The notes: generated by a model not told the origin, from the sequence alone. A stretch of 64,000 nt of DNA from Escherichia albertii NBRC 107761 = DSM 17582 (GCF_000759775.1 NZ_BBMY01000002.1:1-64000), one strand, 5' to 3'. Positions 9,421 to 19,572 are shown, counted from the first letter of the stretch. Numbers and translations: made by a program.

Positions 9421-9630
9421 CGCATTGGTACGCCGCAGGACAGCATGTCGTTCCCGATGCCCGTTCCGGTACCGTTCAATATGGGAATGCCGATGCTGGG
9501 CGGGCCGATCTCTACTGCGGGTAATGTGCTGTTTATCGCCGCTACGGCAGATAACTACCTGCGCGCTTACAACATGAGCAACGGTGAAAAACTGTGGCAG
9601 ACTCGTTTACCCGCAGGGGGCCAGACAACG
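9421..9630 (+). pseudogene. gcd: Internal remnant of quinoprotein glucose dehydrogenase gene
   Basis: In frame from 9421 the DNA encodes RIGTPQDSMS, the proline-rich VPVPFNMGM, then STAGNVLFIAATADNYLRAY and GEKLWQ..LPAGGQ. This is the beta-propeller strand region near the C-terminus (roughly residues 690-770) of the 796-residue PQQ-dependent glucose dehydrogenase as I remember it. The 5' part, including the membrane domain, is missing: the sequence before 9421 is the hpt-side upstream region. The last ~35 codons are also missing, and the similarity stops at about 9625 and gives way to REP DNA. The gene normally lies between hpt and cueO in this orientation, so this is a deletion remnant. No functional product is expected. 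Confidence 0.88.
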
Positions 9631-9642
9631 TGCGCTTTGTTC

Positions 9643-9736
9643 ATGCCGGATGCGGCGTGAACGCCTTATCCAGCCTACAAAACTTGCAAATTCAATATAT
9701 TGTGCGTAGGCCTGATAAGCGTAGCGCATCAGGCAG
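9643..9736. repeat. REP pair (BIME) at the gcd deletion junction
   Basis: Two REP sequences in opposite orientation: ATGCCGGATGCGGCGTGAAC..CTTATCC (9643-9677) and GTAGGCCTGATAAGC..GCATCAGGC (9705-9735). They follow the gcd fragment directly, and the right-hand breakpoint of the gcd loss lies at the first REP. Confidence 0.85.
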
Positions 9737-9758
9737 TTTTGCGTTTGTCATCAGTCTC

Positions 9759-9780
9759 ATGCCCGGAGATATCCGGGCAT
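9759..9780. terminator. Hairpin downstream of cueO
   Basis: Perfect 9-bp arms ATGCCCGGA (9759-9767) and TCCGGGCAT (9772-9780), 20 bases after the cueO stop on the minus strand. No clear T-run follows on the minus strand, so terminator activity is uncertain. Confidence 0.5.
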
Positions 9781-9799
9781 ATTCTCGAATACAGCCTTT

Positions 9800-11350
9800 T
9801 TATACCGTAAATCCTAACATCATCCCGGTATCTTCATGCTCCAGCAGGTGGCAGTGCGCCATATAAGCATGTTCTTTCGGCGCATCGTGGTTGAATTTCA
9901 CTAATACTTCACTGACGCCACCTTCAACCCTCACCGTATCTTTCCAGCCTGCACGATGCGTCGCTGGCGGTTTGCCATTTTCCGACAAGATACGGAACTG
10001 CGTACCATGGATATGGAACGGATGCAGCATCATGTCACCCACGCCAGAAATAACCCAACGTTCGTATTGCCCTTTCGCCGCCGCAAACATCGGCTTGTTC
10101 ATATCAAACGCCTGACCGTTGATTTTATTGGCATGATGGAAATCGAACTTACCGCCGTGGTTCATATGATTCATATTACCGTGCCCCATATGGCCCATCA
10201 TCTGGCTGTGATCCATCCCGGTCATCGCCTGATCGCCATATTTCTCCATCAGCATCTGCATACCCATCATATCGAGCATCGGGTCCATAGAGAGTTGCAG
10301 CTTACGTACCGTCAGCCCTTCCAGCGAAGGTAACGCCGGCAGACTACTTAATGCGTCAGGTAAGGAACCAGAAGCACTAATGGCAATCGGCTGAATACGC
10401 ATTACCGGATGCGGCTTATCAAACGGCGCAATCGCCATCCCCATCTGGCTGACCGGCAGTGTGACCAGATCAAACGGTTTATTGTCGTTAACCTCCACCA
10501 GCACTTCAAAACGCTCGCCCATCAGCACCGGCAGCTCGCTTACCTTCACCGGTTCAGGCAGCAAACCACCATCACTGGCAATGACATACAGTGGACGATT
10601 GTCGCTGGTAGCGAAATTAAGCGAGCGAGCATTACAGCCATTGAGCAAACGCAGACGCAACCAGCCGCGCGGCGCAGCGTGTTGTGGGTAGATAACGCCG
10701 TTGGTCAGCAACGTATCGCCAAACCAGCCAACAGCTGCGGTCATCACATCCAGTTGATAATCAATCTGCCCGTCGGCGCTAAATTTTTTATCCTGAACGA
10801 TCACCGGGACATCATCGATACCCCACTGTTTCGGCAGCATTAATTTCAGGATCTCGTCATCTTCAATGACAACCAGACCAGCCAGCCCCATCGCCACCTG
10901 ACGTCCGGTTTTACCGTGTTGATGTGGATGGAACCAGCAGGTAGCGGCAGGTTGATCGACGTTCAGCGTCACCGTGCGTTTACTGCCAGGCGGAATAATT
11001 CCCTGCGGGCCGCCGTCGACTTCACCCGGTATTTCCAGCCCGTGCCAGTGCAACGTCGTCTCTTCCGCCAGTTGGTTATAAATATCAACTGTCACCGCTT
11101 TGCCACGCTGTAATTTCACTGCTGGCCCTAACAAATTGCCGTTATACCCCCAGGTCGTCGCCGTTTTCCCGGCGAAAGTGGACTGGCCTGCGCCAATGGT
11201 CAACTGGATGCGATTACGGGCATCAGTGGCGAGCAAATCAGGGATCGGTAATGTGGGGCGTTCGGCGGCAAAAACTGCGCGGCTCCACAACGGCAAAGCC
11301 GAAGCCACGCCCAAAGCGACAGAATATTTTAAGAAATCACGACGTTGCAT
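9800..11350 (-). CDS. cueO: Multicopper oxidase (periplasmic Cu(I) oxidase)
   Basis: CueO oxidises Cu(I) to the less toxic Cu(II) in the periplasm, and also catechol siderophores. The 516 residues start with a Tat signal ([10 protein letters not shown], cleavage after AVFA), so the folded, copper-loaded protein is exported by the Tat system. Copper-binding motifs are complete: [28 protein letters not shown] and the type 1 centre [13 protein letters not shown] near the C-terminus. The Met/His-rich insert (about residues 355-405, e.g. [20 protein letters not shown]) is the extra Cu(I) site typical of CueO. The frame is open 11 codons further upstream, but the ATG at 11350 gives the family N-terminus. 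A CueR-type promoter precedes it. Confidence 0.97.
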   Translation of the reverse strand: MQRRDFLKYSVALGVASALPLWSRAVFAAERPTLPIPDLLATDARNRIQLTIGAGQSTFAGKTATTWGYNGNLLGPAVKLQRGKAVTVDIYNQLAEETTLHWHGLEIPGEVDGGPQGIIPPGSKRTVTLNVDQPAATCWFHPHQHGKTGRQVAMGLAGLVVIEDDEILKLMLPKQWGIDDVPVIVQDKKFSADGQIDYQLDVMTAAVGWFGDTLLTNGVIYPQHAAPRGWLRLRLLNGCNARSLNFATSDNRPLYVIASDGGLLPEPVKVSELPVLMGERFEVLVEVNDNKPFDLVTLPVSQMGMAIAPFDKPHPVMRIQPIAISASGSLPDALSSLPALPSLEGLTVRKLQLSMDPMLDMMGMQMLMEKYGDQAMTGMDHSQMMGHMGHGNMNHMNHGGKFDFHHANKINGQAFDMNKPMFAAAKGQYERWVISGVGDMMLHPFHIHGTQFRILSENGKPPATHRAGWKDTVRVEGGVSEVLVKFNHDAPKEHAYMAHCHLLEHEDTGMMLGFTV

Positions 11351-11395
11351 AGTTATTTCCTTATTCTCAAGCAGGCGAAACAAAATTAAACGTTG

Positions 11396-11426
11396 AGGAT
11401 AGTCCTTCCCCTTACGGGAAGGTCAA
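11396..11426 (-). promoter_or_regulatory. CueR-type cueO promoter with 19-bp spacer
   Basis: On the minus strand, TTGACC (plus 11421-11426) and TATCCT (11396-11401) are separated by 19 bp. Between them is the dyad CCTTCCCGTAAGGGGAAGG. The over-long spacer with an internal dyad is characteristic of promoters activated by MerR-family regulators, here CueR with Cu(I). It matches the known cueO promoter as I remember it. Confidence 0.92.
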
Positions 11427-11517
11427 GCCGCAGACACACAATTTAATCGACAATAATGGTCGTCGCCTCGCTCGCAGTGTGCTAACGTTTACTCTCTTTA
11501 AGCCCCTGGTAGAAGCA

Positions 11518-11865
11518 ATGAAGACGTTTTTCAGAACAGTGTTATTCGGCAGCCTGATGGCTGTATGCGCAAATAGTTACGCGCTCAGCGAATCTGAAGC
11601 CGAAGATATGGCCGACTTAACGGCAGTTTTTGTTTTTCTGAAGAACGATTGTGGTTACCAGAACTTACCTAACGGGCAGATTCGTCGCGCACTGGTCTTT
11701 TTTGCCCAGCAAAACCAGTGGGATCTCAGCAACTACGACAACTTCGATATGAAAGCCCTCGGTGAAGATAGCTATCGCGATCTCAGCGGTATCGGCATTC
11801 CTGTCGCCAAAAAGTGTAAAGCCCTGGCCCGCGATTCCTTAAGCCTGCTTGCCTACGTAAAATAA
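11518..11865 (+). CDS. yacC: Small exported protein, PulS/OutS pilotin-like family
   Basis: A 115-residue protein with a signal peptide (MKTFFRTVLFGSLMAVCANSYA, cleavage about residue 22) and a compact helical mature part with two cysteines (CGYQN and KKCKAL) that could form a disulfide. Family knowledge places YacC with the PulS/OutS/AspS-type pilotins that guide secretins to the outer membrane; no secretin gene is adjacent, though type IV pilus genes lie 20 kb away. The frame is open 13 codons upstream, but the ATG at 11518 starts the signal peptide. Function in the cell is not established. Confidence 0.85.
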   Translation: MKTFFRTVLFGSLMAVCANSYALSESEAEDMADLTAVFVFLKNDCGYQNLPNGQIRRALVFFAQQNQWDLSNYDNFDMKALGEDSYRDLSGIGIPVAKKCKALARDSLSLLAYVK

Positions 11866-11970
11866 TTCCTGATACCTTTTTGTAGAAACATTGACCGTGC
11901 ATCCACGGTTAATGTTAGCTATTATGTTGCGCCCTTTTTTTACGGGTGTTAACAAAGGAGGTATCAACCC

Positions 11971-12837
11971 ATGGCCGAAAAGAAACGGTGGCATGAAACG
12001 CTACACGACCAGTTTGGGCAGTACTTTGCTGTAGATAACGTTCTGTATCATGAAAAGACCGATCTTCAGGATCTGATCATTTTTGAAAACGCCGCATTTG
12101 GTCGCGTGATGGCGCTGGATGGTGTAGTACAAACCACCGAGCGCGACGAGTTTATCTATCATGAGATGATGACCCACGTGCCGCTACTGGCCCACGGCCA
12201 CGCGAAGCATGTGCTAATCATCGGCGGCGGCGACGGCGCCATGCTGCGTGAAGTGACCCGACACAAAAACGTTGAGTCAATCACGATGGTGGAAATCGAC
12301 GCGGGTGTCGTGTCGTTCTGCCGTCAGTATCTGCCTAACCATAACGCCGGTAGCTACGACGATCCGCGCTTTAAACTGGTGATCGACGATGGTGTCAACT
12401 TCGTTAATCAAATCAACCAAACCTTTGATGTGATCATCTCCGACTGTACCGATCCCATCGGCCCCGGCGAAAGTCTGTTCACTTCTGCATTTTATGAAGG
12501 TTGCAAACGCTGCCTGAATCCTGGCGGTATCTTCGTCGCGCAGAACGGCGTCTGCTTTTTACAGCAGGAAGAAGCCATCGGCAGCCATCGTAAACTCAGC
12601 CATTACTTCGACGATGTTGGCTTTTATCAGGCCGCAATCCCGACCTATTACGGCGGCATAATGACCTTTGCATGGGCAACCGATAACGACGCATTACGCC
12701 ATCTCTCAACCGAAATTATTCAGGCACGTTTTCTCGCCTCTGGTCTGAAATGTCGTTATTACAATCCGGCAATCCACACGGCAGCTTTTGCCTTACCCCA
12801 GTATCTGCAAGACGCACTGGTTTCACAGGCGTCCTAA
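11971..12837 (+). CDS. speE: Spermidine synthase (polyamine aminopropyltransferase)
   Basis: It transfers the aminopropyl group from decarboxylated S-adenosylmethionine to putrescine to form spermidine. The 288-residue Rossmann-fold enzyme shows the nucleotide-binding motif [12 protein letters not shown] near residue 85-96 and the catalytic Asp in [13 protein letters not shown] near residue 155. An AAAGGAGG site precedes the ATG. speD follows after 15 bases, so the enzyme that makes the aminopropyl donor is in the same operon. Confidence 0.98.
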   Translation: MAEKKRWHETLHDQFGQYFAVDNVLYHEKTDLQDLIIFENAAFGRVMALDGVVQTTERDEFIYHEMMTHVPLLAHGHAKHVLIIGGGDGAMLREVTRHKNVESITMVEIDAGVVSFCRQYLPNHNAGSYDDPRFKLVIDDGVNFVNQINQTFDVIISDCTDPIGPGESLFTSAFYEGCKRCLNPGGIFVAQNGVCFLQQEEAIGSHRKLSHYFDDVGFYQAAIPTYYGGIMTFAWATDNDALRHLSTEIIQARFLASGLKCRYYNPAIHTAAFALPQYLQDALVSQAS

Positions 12838-12852
12838 GGAGAAGATAAGAAA

Positions 12853-13647
12853 TTGAAAAAACTAAAACTGCATGGCTTTAATAATCTGACCAAAAGTCTG
12901 AGTTTTTGTATTTACGATATCTGCTACGCCAAAACCGCAGAAGAGCGCGACGGTTATATTGCTTATATTGATGAACTCTATAATGCCAACCGCCTGACCG
13001 AAATCCTGTCAGAAACGTGTTCCATTATCGGGGCCAATATTCTTAACATAGCCCGCCAGGATTACGAACCACAGGGTGCCAGCGTGACGATTCTGGTGAG
13101 CGAAGAACCCGTCGACCCGAAACTTATCGACACAACGGAACATCCCGGCCCATTGCCAGAAGCCGTCGTCGCCCATCTCGATAAAAGCCATATTTGCGTA
13201 CATACCTACCCGGAAAGCCATCCTGAAGGCGGATTATGTACCTTCCGCGCCGATATTGAAGTCTCCACCTGCGGCGTAATTTCCCCGCTGAAGGCGCTGA
13301 ATTACCTGATCCACCAGCTTGAATCCGATATCGTGACCATTGATTATCGCGTGCGTGGATTTACCCGCGATATTAACGGCATGAAACACTTTATCGACCA
13401 TGAGATTAATTCAATTCAGAACTTTATGTCTGATGATATAAAGGCGCTGTATGACATGGTGGATGTAAACGTCTATCAGGAAAATATCTTCCATACCAAA
13501 ATGCTGCTTAAAGAATTCGATCTTAAGCATTATATGTTCCACACCAAACCGGAAGATTTAACCGCCGACGAGCGCGAAGAAATTACCGCTGCGCTGTGGA
13601 AAGAAATGCGCGAGATTTATTACGGGCGCAATATGCCAGCCATTTAA
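12853..13647 (+). CDS. speD: S-adenosylmethionine decarboxylase proenzyme
   Basis: It decarboxylates S-adenosylmethionine to supply SpeE. The 264-residue proenzyme self-cleaves at the Lys-Ser bond in [13 protein letters not shown] (about residues 111-112), the serine becoming the pyruvoyl group. The start is TTG at 12853, preceded by AAGGAGAAG and giving the family N-terminus [12 protein letters not shown]. The TTG start may keep synthesis low relative to speE. Class 1a bacterial type, full length. Confidence 0.97.
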   Translation: MKKLKLHGFNNLTKSLSFCIYDICYAKTAEERDGYIAYIDELYNANRLTEILSETCSIIGANILNIARQDYEPQGASVTILVSEEPVDPKLIDTTEHPGPLPEAVVAHLDKSHICVHTYPESHPEGGLCTFRADIEVSTCGVISPLKALNYLIHQLESDIVTIDYRVRGFTRDINGMKHFIDHEINSIQNFMSDDIKALYDMVDVNVYQENIFHTKMLLKEFDLKHYMFHTKPEDLTADEREEITAALWKEMREIYYGRNMPAI

Positions 13648-13653
13648 CGGCTC

Positions 13654-13677
13654 TGGCGGAGCACGGAAGCTCCGCCA
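13654..13677. terminator. speED/yacL convergent terminator
   Basis: Perfect 9-bp arms TGGCGGAGC (13654-13662) and GCTCCGCCA (13669-13677), followed by AATTTATCT on the plus strand, seven bases after speD. It sits between convergent genes and can serve both. Confidence 0.75.
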
Positions 13678-13684
13678 AATTTAT

Positions 13685-14047
13685 CTACTTCTGCTGAACG
13701 AAATTACGGTAAGCCGCCACCACCTGAAGAAAATCCTCAACGCCGCACAGCGACAAGCTTTCTTCGTCGTAGTAGTTCATCCCTTCTTCCATCTCATCGC
13801 CAGCGAATTCCAGTTGATTGGCGCGAACCATGACCTCTTCGCCGTCCATCCACAGGGTGTATTCGTGCCCTGCCCGCTGCCAGGAACGTTCGCTGCCTTT
13901 CAGTGCGTGCGCCGCTTGTTCCACTTCATCAAGCAAAGCCAGGTTTTCTTTCACCTCTTCATTAAACCAGTGCCCAACCACTTCATGCCCCATGGACATA
14001 CGCACCTTTACCACTCCGGTAATATCGCGCAGAAATTCGTAATCCAT
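13685..14047 (-). CDS. yacL: Conserved small acidic protein, YacL family (UPF0231)
   Basis: A 120-residue soluble protein with no signal peptide or membrane segment, rich in Glu/Asp (e.g. [20 protein letters not shown]). It belongs to a conserved gammaproteobacterial family of unknown function. The start at 14047 ([11 protein letters not shown]) is chosen over an open 16-codon extension because it matches the family N-terminus and length. It lies downstream of acnB on the same strand, separated by a good terminator, so it probably has its own promoter. Confidence 0.9.
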
Positions 14048-14154
14048 AGTGTGTTCCTCAGCTCCCGGCAATGCGCCGAAATCGCATTGCGCCATTGATG
14101 TAATTATCGCAGCCTTACAGGAGAAAAACAGCGTAACGGCGGTGGTTTAGAGAT

Positions 14155-14190
14155 AAAAAATGCCCGGGAATCACATTCACCGGGCATTGG
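14155..14190 (-). terminator. acnB terminator
   Basis: Read on the minus strand: AATGCCCGGTG, a 9-base loop, then CCCGGGCATTTTTTATC. Strong GC stem and six T; a classical intrinsic terminator 30 bases after the acnB stop. Confidence 0.9.
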
Positions 14191-14221
14191 CGCATTTATG
14201 CACTGCGCGTGCGCTTACTTA

Positions 14222-16819
14222 TTAAACCGCAGTCTGGAAAATCACTCCGTCCGCTTTCTCGGTGTACTGAGAAAGCTGGTTGAAGTTCAGATAACGATAA
14301 GTATCGACGGCGGTTTTATCTACCTGCGCCACGTAGGTCTGGTACTCTTCCGGCGTTGGCAGTTTGCCAATCAGCGCCGCAACAGCCGCCAGTTCCGCAG
14401 AAGCCAGGAAGACGTTCGCGCCCGTCCCCAGACGGTTCGGGAAGTTACGGGTAGAGGTGGAAACCACCGTCGCACCGTCTGCTACACGCGCCTGGTTACC
14501 CATACACAGGGAACAGCCTGGAATTTCGATACGTGCGCCACTCTTACCGAAGACGCTGTAGTAGCCTTCTTCGGTTAGTTGCGCGGCGTCCATACGCGTT
14601 GGCGGCGCCACCCACAAACGGGTCGGTAACTGGCCTTTGTGCGCATCCAACAGTTTACCGGCGGCACGGAAGTGACCGATGTTAGTCATGCAGGAACCGA
14701 TAAACACTTCGTCGATTTTCTCGCCCTGTACCGCAGACAGCGGACGTGCGTCGTCAGGATCGTTCGGTGCACAAAGGATCGGCTCTTTAATATCCGCCAG
14801 ATCGATATCGATCACCGCCGCATATTCCGCATCTGCATCGGCTTCCAGCAGCTCAGGATTCGCCAGCCATTTTTCCATGCCCTGAATACGACGCTCCAGA
14901 GTACGACGATCGCCGTAACCTTCCGCGATCATCCACTTCAGCAGGACGATGTTGGAGTTCAGGTATTCAATGATCGGTTCTTTGTTCAGCTTGATAGTAC
15001 AACCAGCGGCAGAACGCTCGGCGGACGCATCGGTCAGCTCAAATGCCTGCTCAACTTTCAGATCCGGCAGACCTTCGATTTCGAGGATGCGACCAGAGAA
15101 AATGTTTTTCTTACCTTTCTTCTCAACGGTCAGCAGGCCTTGTTTGATGGCGTACAGCGGGATGGCGTGTACCAGATCGCGCAGGGTGATGCCCGGCTGC
15201 ATTTTGCCTTTAAAGCGTACCAGAACGGATTCCGGCATATCCAGCGGCATCACGCCAGTCGCGGCAGCAAACGCCACCAGACCAGAGCCCGCCGGGAAGG
15301 AGATACCGATCGGGAAACGGGTATGGGAGTCACCGCCAGTACCCACGGTATCCGGCAACAGCATACGGTTCAGCCAGGAGTGGATTACGCCGTCACCAGG
15401 ACGTAAAGACACACCACCACGGTTCATGATGAAATCTGGCAGCGTGTGGTGGGTGGTGACGTCGACCGGCTTCGGATACGCCGCGGTGTGACAGAAGGAC
15501 TGCATCACCAGGTCAGCCGAGAAGCCCAGGCACGCCAGGTCTTTCAGTTCATCACGGGTCATTGGGCCGGTGGTGTCCTGAGAACCGACAGAAGTCATTT
15601 TCGGTTCGCAGTAAGCGCCCGGACGAATGCCTTTCACGCCACAAGCACGCCCCACCATTTTCTGCGCCAGCGAGAAGCCACGATTGCTTTCCGCAACATC
15701 TTTCGCCTGACGGAACACATCGCTGTGCGGTAGACCAAGTGCTTCACGCGCTTTGGTCGTCAGGCCGCGACCGATAATCAGCGGAATACGACCACCGGCA
15801 CGCACTTCATCAATTAGCACGTCGGTCTTCAGTTCGAAGGTTGCCAGCAGTTCGTTGGTTTCGTGGTTACGCACTTCACCTTTGTATGGGTAAACGTCAA
15901 TCACGTCCCCCATATTCAGGTTAGAGACGTCCACTTCAATGGGCAGTGCACCCGCGTCTTCCATCGTGTTAAAGAAGATTGGCGCAATTTTGCCGCCAAG
16001 GCACAGACCGCCACCGCGTTTGTTCGGTACATGCGGAATATCGTCGCCCATAAACCACAGTACGGAGTTAGTAGCGGATTTACGCGAAGACCCCGTACCC
16101 ACAACGTCGCCGACATACGCCAGCGGGAAACCTTTCTGTTGCAGGGCTTCAATCTGTTTGATCGGGCCAACAACACCCGGCTGGTCTGGTTCGATCCCTT
16201 CGCGAGCATTTTTCAGCATCGCCAGAGCGTGCAATGGGATATCCGGGCGCGACCACGCATCCGGTGCCGGAGAGAGATCATCGGTGTTGGTTTCGCCAGT
16301 CACTTTAAAGACGGTAACGGTCAGTTTTTCAGCCAGTGCCGGGCGATTCAGGAACCATTCGGCATCAGCCCAGGACTGCATGACCTGCTTAGCATATTTA
16401 TTGCCGGCTTTGGCCTTTTCTTCTACGTCATAGAAGTTATCGAACATCAGCAGCGTATGGGACAGGGCTTTGGCTGCGATCGGCGCCAGTGCAGTGTCGT
16501 CCAGCGCATCGATCAGCGGATGAATGTTGTACCCACCCTGCATGGTACCCAGCAACTCAATAGCTTTTTCCGGGGTCAACAGTGGGGATTTGGCTTCACC
16601 TTTCGCGACAGCAGCCAGGAAGCCAGCTTTGACATAGGCAGCTTCATCGACGCCAGGGGGAACACGGTTGGTTAACAGATCTAACAGGAATTCTTCTTCG
16701 CCCGCGGGCGGGTTTTTCAGCAGCTCGACAAGCGCGGCCATTTGGTTTGCATCCAGGGGTTTGGGCGCAATCCCCTCAGCGGCACGCTCAGCTACGTGCT
16801 TACGGTATTCTTCTAGCAC
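14222..16819 (-). CDS. acnB: Aconitate hydratase B
   Basis: The main TCA-cycle aconitase, converting citrate to isocitrate; when its iron-sulfur cluster is lost the apo-protein binds mRNA. The 865 residues have the AcnB order: an N-terminal HEAT-like helical domain (about 1-160), the swivel domain 4, then domains 1-3. The cluster ligands are Cys in GSCMTNIGH (near 710) and the pair in CSLCMGN (near 769 and 772). The start is GTG at 16819 after GAGGAG. Longer open frames reach further upstream but lack similarity. Divergent from yacH. Confidence 0.97.
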   Translation of the reverse strand: MLEEYRKHVAERAAEGIAPKPLDANQMAALVELLKNPPAGEEEFLLDLLTNRVPPGVDEAAYVKAGFLAAVAKGEAKSPLLTPEKAIELLGTMQGGYNIHPLIDALDDTALAPIAAKALSHTLLMFDNFYDVEEKAKAGNKYAKQVMQSWADAEWFLNRPALAEKLTVTVFKVTGETNTDDLSPAPDAWSRPDIPLHALAMLKNAREGIEPDQPGVVGPIKQIEALQQKGFPLAYVGDVVGTGSSRKSATNSVLWFMGDDIPHVPNKRGGGLCLGGKIAPIFFNTMEDAGALPIEVDVSNLNMGDVIDVYPYKGEVRNHETNELLATFELKTDVLIDEVRAGGRIPLIIGRGLTTKAREALGLPHSDVFRQAKDVAESNRGFSLAQKMVGRACGVKGIRPGAYCEPKMTSVGSQDTTGPMTRDELKDLACLGFSADLVMQSFCHTAAYPKPVDVTTHHTLPDFIMNRGGVSLRPGDGVIHSWLNRMLLPDTVGTGGDSHTRFPIGISFPAGSGLVAFAAATGVMPLDMPESVLVRFKGKMQPGITLRDLVHAIPLYAIKQGLLTVEKKGKKNIFSGRILEIEGLPDLKVEQAFELTDASAERSAAGCTIKLNKEPIIEYLNSNIVLLKWMIAEGYGDRRTLERRIQGMEKWLANPELLEADADAEYAAVIDIDLADIKEPILCAPNDPDDARPLSAVQGEKIDEVFIGSCMTNIGHFRAAGKLLDAHKGQLPTRLWVAPPTRMDAAQLTEEGYYSVFGKSGARIEIPGCSLCMGNQARVADGATVVSTSTRNFPNRLGTGANVFLASAELAAVAALIGKLPTPEEYQTYVAQVDKTAVDTYRYLNFNQLSQYTEKADGVIFQTAV

Positions 16820-17173
16820 GACGGTTCTCCTCGCTCTCATTGTCATAGTGCGGCAGGCGATTCTCTTCACGCTCCTGTGAGACAGCAGTTTGTAGGGTAA
16901 ATGCCCATTACCGCAGCGGGCAGAATAGCAGGATTTTGACGATGTGTTAATCTGTTTACAAAAAAGCAACATAAAAAAGTCGCTGAATCGTTAAGGATGG
17001 TCCAGAGATTGTTTCCCTCCGTAAAAACTTCGTTAATTCGCATGATGATAATCACCTTTCTCAATGAATCCCAAGATTAGTCAAAATTTAAACTACCGCC
17101 TCTTTATACTCGGATTCACAGCACCTGCGGGTGGCAGTTCGTCGACCCTTGTGATTTCCTTGAGATCAGGACT
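16820..17173. other. acnB-yacH divergent intergenic region
   Basis: 354 bases without a gene that must contain the acnB and yacH promoters. An AT-rich stretch with TGTTAATCTGTTTACA (16943-16958) resembles a degenerate activator half-site pair on the acnB side, but I cannot assign it to CRP, FNR or ArcA. Nothing else distinct is seen. Confidence 0.5.
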
Positions 17174-18970
17174 ATGAAAATAACTTTGCCGTTTAAACCC
17201 CATGTGCTGGCGCTAATTTGCAGTGCTGGACTTTGTGCCATTTCCGGTACGTTGTATGTAAAAAGCCGCACAGTGGAAACGCAAGTGGCACCACAAGCAG
17301 CGCCTGACGTCGCTGCCGTTACGCTTCCCGCAACAGTTTCAGCGCCGCCCGTAACGCCCGCCGTCGTCAAAACTGCCTTCAGCACTGCGCAAATCGATCA
17401 ATGGGTTGCTCCTGTCGCGCTGTATCCCGACGCCCTGCTTTCACAAGTGCTGATGGCATCGACCTATCCGGCAAATGTCGCCCAGGCCGTGCAGTGGTCA
17501 CACGATAACCCGCTCAAACAAGGTGATGCCGCTATTCAGGCGGTATCTGATCAACCGTGGGACGCCAGCGTCAAATCGCTGGTGGCTTTTCCACAGTTAA
17601 TGGCATTGATGGGCGAGAATCCTGAGTGGGTACAAAATCTGGGGGATGCTTTTCTGGCACAACCACAAGAGGTGATGGATTCGGTACAGCGCTTGCGTAA
17701 ACTGGCGCAACAAACTGGATCACTGAAGTCGTCGGTGGAGCAAAAGATCATCACAACAATGAAAAAAACCGTACCGACAAATCAAACTGCCACCGCCCCC
17801 ATCACACAATCCAATACCGTTTCTACATCCAGCCCCGTCATTGCAGAGCCAGCACAAACCGTTATTTCGATTGAACCCGCCAACCCAGATGTCGTTTACA
17901 TTCCGAACTACAACCCAACTGTTGTTTACGGTAGCTGGGGCAATACCGCCTATCCGCCAGTTTACCTTCCGCCACCTGCGGGGGAACCGTTTGTCGACAG
18001 TTTCGTGCGCGGATTCGGCTACAGCATGGGCGTCGCCACGACATACGCGTTATTCAGCAACATCGACTGGGATGATGACGATCATGACCATCATCATCAT
18101 GACGATGATGACAACCATCACCACGACGGCGGTCATCATGACAGTAATGGCTGGCAACACAACGGTGACAACATCAATATCAACGTCGACAATTTCAACC
18201 GTATTACTGGTGAGCATCTTACTGACAAGAATATGGCATGGCAGCACAATCCAAACTACCGCGATGGTGTGCCTTATCATGATCAGGATATGGCTAAGCG
18301 CTTTCATCAAACCGATGTTAAAGGCGGTATGAGCGCCACACAGCTTCCTGCACCGACACGTGATAGCCAGCGTCAGGCGGCAGCAAGCCAGTTTCAACAA
18401 CGAACACATTCCGCACCAGCGACCACGCAAGAGACTCAACGTCAGGCTGCAGCACAGAAGTTTAATGAAGCTGAACACTATGGCAATTATGACGACTTCC
18501 GCGAGTTCAGCCATCACCAGGCTCCGACCCAGCAACAAAAGGACGCCGCTCGTCAACGTTACCAGTCCGCCACGCCTGAACAACGCCAGGCGTTTCGCGA
18601 GAAAATGAACGAACATCCATTAAGCCAGCAACAAAGAGATTCGGCTCGTCAGCGTATTCAGTCCACCACACCCGAACAGCGGCAGGCGTTTCGCAATAAA
18701 ATGCAGACGAATCCGCAGAATCAGCAACAGCGTGATAACGCCCGTCAGCGCATTCAATCAGCTACGCCTGAGCAGCGTCAAACTTTCCGGCAAAATGTGC
18801 AGAAAAATAACCCGAATCTGTTTAACAACAATCACAATCGGACTAACGGACAAGAACAAAATTTACTGCGCAATGAAGGTAGCAGTCGAACCGGCAAGTT
18901 GAATGATGAACAACGATCGGCAATACGCGAACGCGTGGCGGAACGCCCGATAAGACATTTTGCAAGGTAG
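17174..18970 (+). CDS. yacH: DUF3300 protein with His/Asp-rich tract and C-terminal repeats
   Basis: A 598-residue protein of unknown function. Residues ~9-28 are a hydrophobic export/anchor segment. Residues ~75-260 are the conserved DUF3300 domain, with WVAPVALYPDALLSQVLMAS at its start. At 300-323 is a run made almost only of Asp and His (DDDDHDHHHHDDDDNHHHDG), a plausible metal-binding tract. Residues 453-548 are three tandem 32-residue repeats, each of the form QQQxDxARQRxQSxTPEQRQxFR, encoded by exact 96-bp periods at 18530, 18626 and 18722. My memory of K-12 YacH is about 617 residues, so the length may vary with repeats. Probably envelope-located; what it binds is not known. Confidence 0.88.
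   Translation: MKITLPFKPHVLALICSAGLCAISGTLYVKSRTVETQVAPQAAPDVAAVTLPATVSAPPVTPAVVKTAFSTAQIDQWVAPVALYPDALLSQVLMASTYPANVAQAVQWSHDNPLKQGDAAIQAVSDQPWDASVKSLVAFPQLMALMGENPEWVQNLGDAFLAQPQEVMDSVQRLRKLAQQTGSLKSSVEQKIITTMKKTVPTNQTATAPITQSNTVSTSSPVIAEPAQTVISIEPANPDVVYIPNYNPTVVYGSWGNTAYPPVYLPPPAGEPFVDSFVRGFGYSMGVATTYALFSNIDWDDDDHDHHHHDDDDNHHHDGGHHDSNGWQHNGDNININVDNFNRITGEHLTDKNMAWQHNPNYRDGVPYHDQDMAKRFHQTDVKGGMSATQLPAPTRDSQRQAAASQFQQRTHSAPATTQETQRQAAAQKFNEAEHYGNYDDFREFSHHQAPTQQQKDAARQRYQSATPEQRQAFREKMNEHPLSQQQRDSARQRIQSTTPEQRQAFRNKMQTNPQNQQQRDNARQRIQSATPEQRQTFRQNVQKNNPNLFNNNHNRTNGQEQNLLRNEGSSRTGKLNDEQRSAIRERVAERPIRHFAR
18530..18817 (+). repeat. Three tandem 96-bp in-frame repeats inside yacH
   Basis: Units at 18530-18625, 18626-18721 and 18722-18817 each encode 32 residues beginning QQQ and containing TPEQRQ. 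The DNA units are similar but not identical; the period is exactly 96 bp, so unit gain or loss would keep frame. Confidence 0.9.
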
Positions 18971-19007
18971 TGTTCAGGAGTAAAAAAACGATCAGGATCG
19001 CCGCTTG

Positions 19008-19062
19008 AGACTGATGACAAATGCCTGATTGCCCGATGCGCAAGGTTATCTTGCCTACAGCC
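19008..19062. repeat. Degenerate REP sequence after yacH
   Basis: TGATGACAAATGCCTGATTGCCCGATGCGCAAGG..TTATCTTGCCTAC resembles a REP (compare TGATGCGCTACGCTTATCAGGCCTAC) with several changes. It lies between yacH and the convergent small secreted ORF. Confidence 0.45.
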
Positions 19063-19161
19063 AAATGGATTTGCTGCAGATAATGAGTTAAGGCAAACAC
19101 ATTGAGATCAATAAAACCAGACAACGCTGGTCTTATTGATGACTCAATTGCGCGACCATTA

Positions 19162-19422
19162 CTAATGCGCGGCAACAGCAGACCTTGTACTACTCATCGC
19201 CGCTTCATCCGCGCTGATACTGCCGGAGTTAGTGGCCCAAACCCCTTCCTGAGTTTTGGTGATCGCCTGATGTTGCGAATTCAAATCCTGTCCCATAGCG
19301 GCGATATGGGTGCTTTCCGTCCCTCCGCTATTGGTCGCCCATGGGATCACCGGATCAGCAGCAACAGCCATGCCTGAAAATACGGCTGCGGTTAATACAA
19401 CGGTAGTCAGAAACGCTTTCAT
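19162..19422 (-). CDS. Unrecognised small exported protein with duplicated WATNSG motif
   Basis: An 86-residue ORF with a good ribosome site (GAGGTG) before ATG at 19422 and a clear signal peptide (MKAFLTTVVLTAAVFSGMAVAA, cleavage near residue 21-22). The mature ~64 residues hold an internal duplication: WATNSGGTESTHIAAM at 28-43 and WATNSGSISADEAAM at 62-76. There are no cysteines, so it is not a lipoprotein. I do not recognise the family and do not recall a gene here in K-12. It is on the lpd strand, but the lpd terminator hairpin lies between, so it is likely a separate transcript. Signal peptide, ribosome site and duplication make it a credible gene. Confidence 0.7.
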   Translation of the reverse strand: MKAFLTTVVLTAAVFSGMAVAADPVIPWATNSGGTESTHIAAMGQDLNSQHQAITKTQEGVWATNSGSISADEAAMSSTRSAVAAH

Positions 19423-19572
19423 CTTACACCTCACGAATGGCTTATATTTTCAAATAATTTTCACACTATAAGTTTAGTTTGTTATTACCAACCAAATATC
19501 GACAAGATGTAGCGATTTATTTCTCTGAAACAACGACCAGCAATGCGTTATTGCTTTGCTCAATTTCATCCA

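Noticed and set aside
9445-9660. A separate small protein starting at MSFPMPVP
   Set aside because: The frame continues upstream into RIGTPQD of the gcd sequence, and the end is REP DNA; it is a gene fragment, not a new gene.
9594-9866. 90-codon frame overlapping the gcd remnant and the cueO end
   Set aside because: It consists of out-of-frame gcd sequence, REP DNA and the antisense of cueO; no coding signals.
14048-14095. Longer N-termini for yacL, acnB, hpt, rsmH, murD, nadC, cueO and others
   Set aside because: The open upstream extensions lack family similarity, and the chosen starts give the family lengths, usually with a suitable ribosome site.
18050-18616. 188-codon hydrophobic frame antisense to yacH
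   Set aside because: The hydrophobic Val/Met/Ile run is simply the reverse complement of the Asp/His codons (GAT/CAT) of yacH; no ribosome site.
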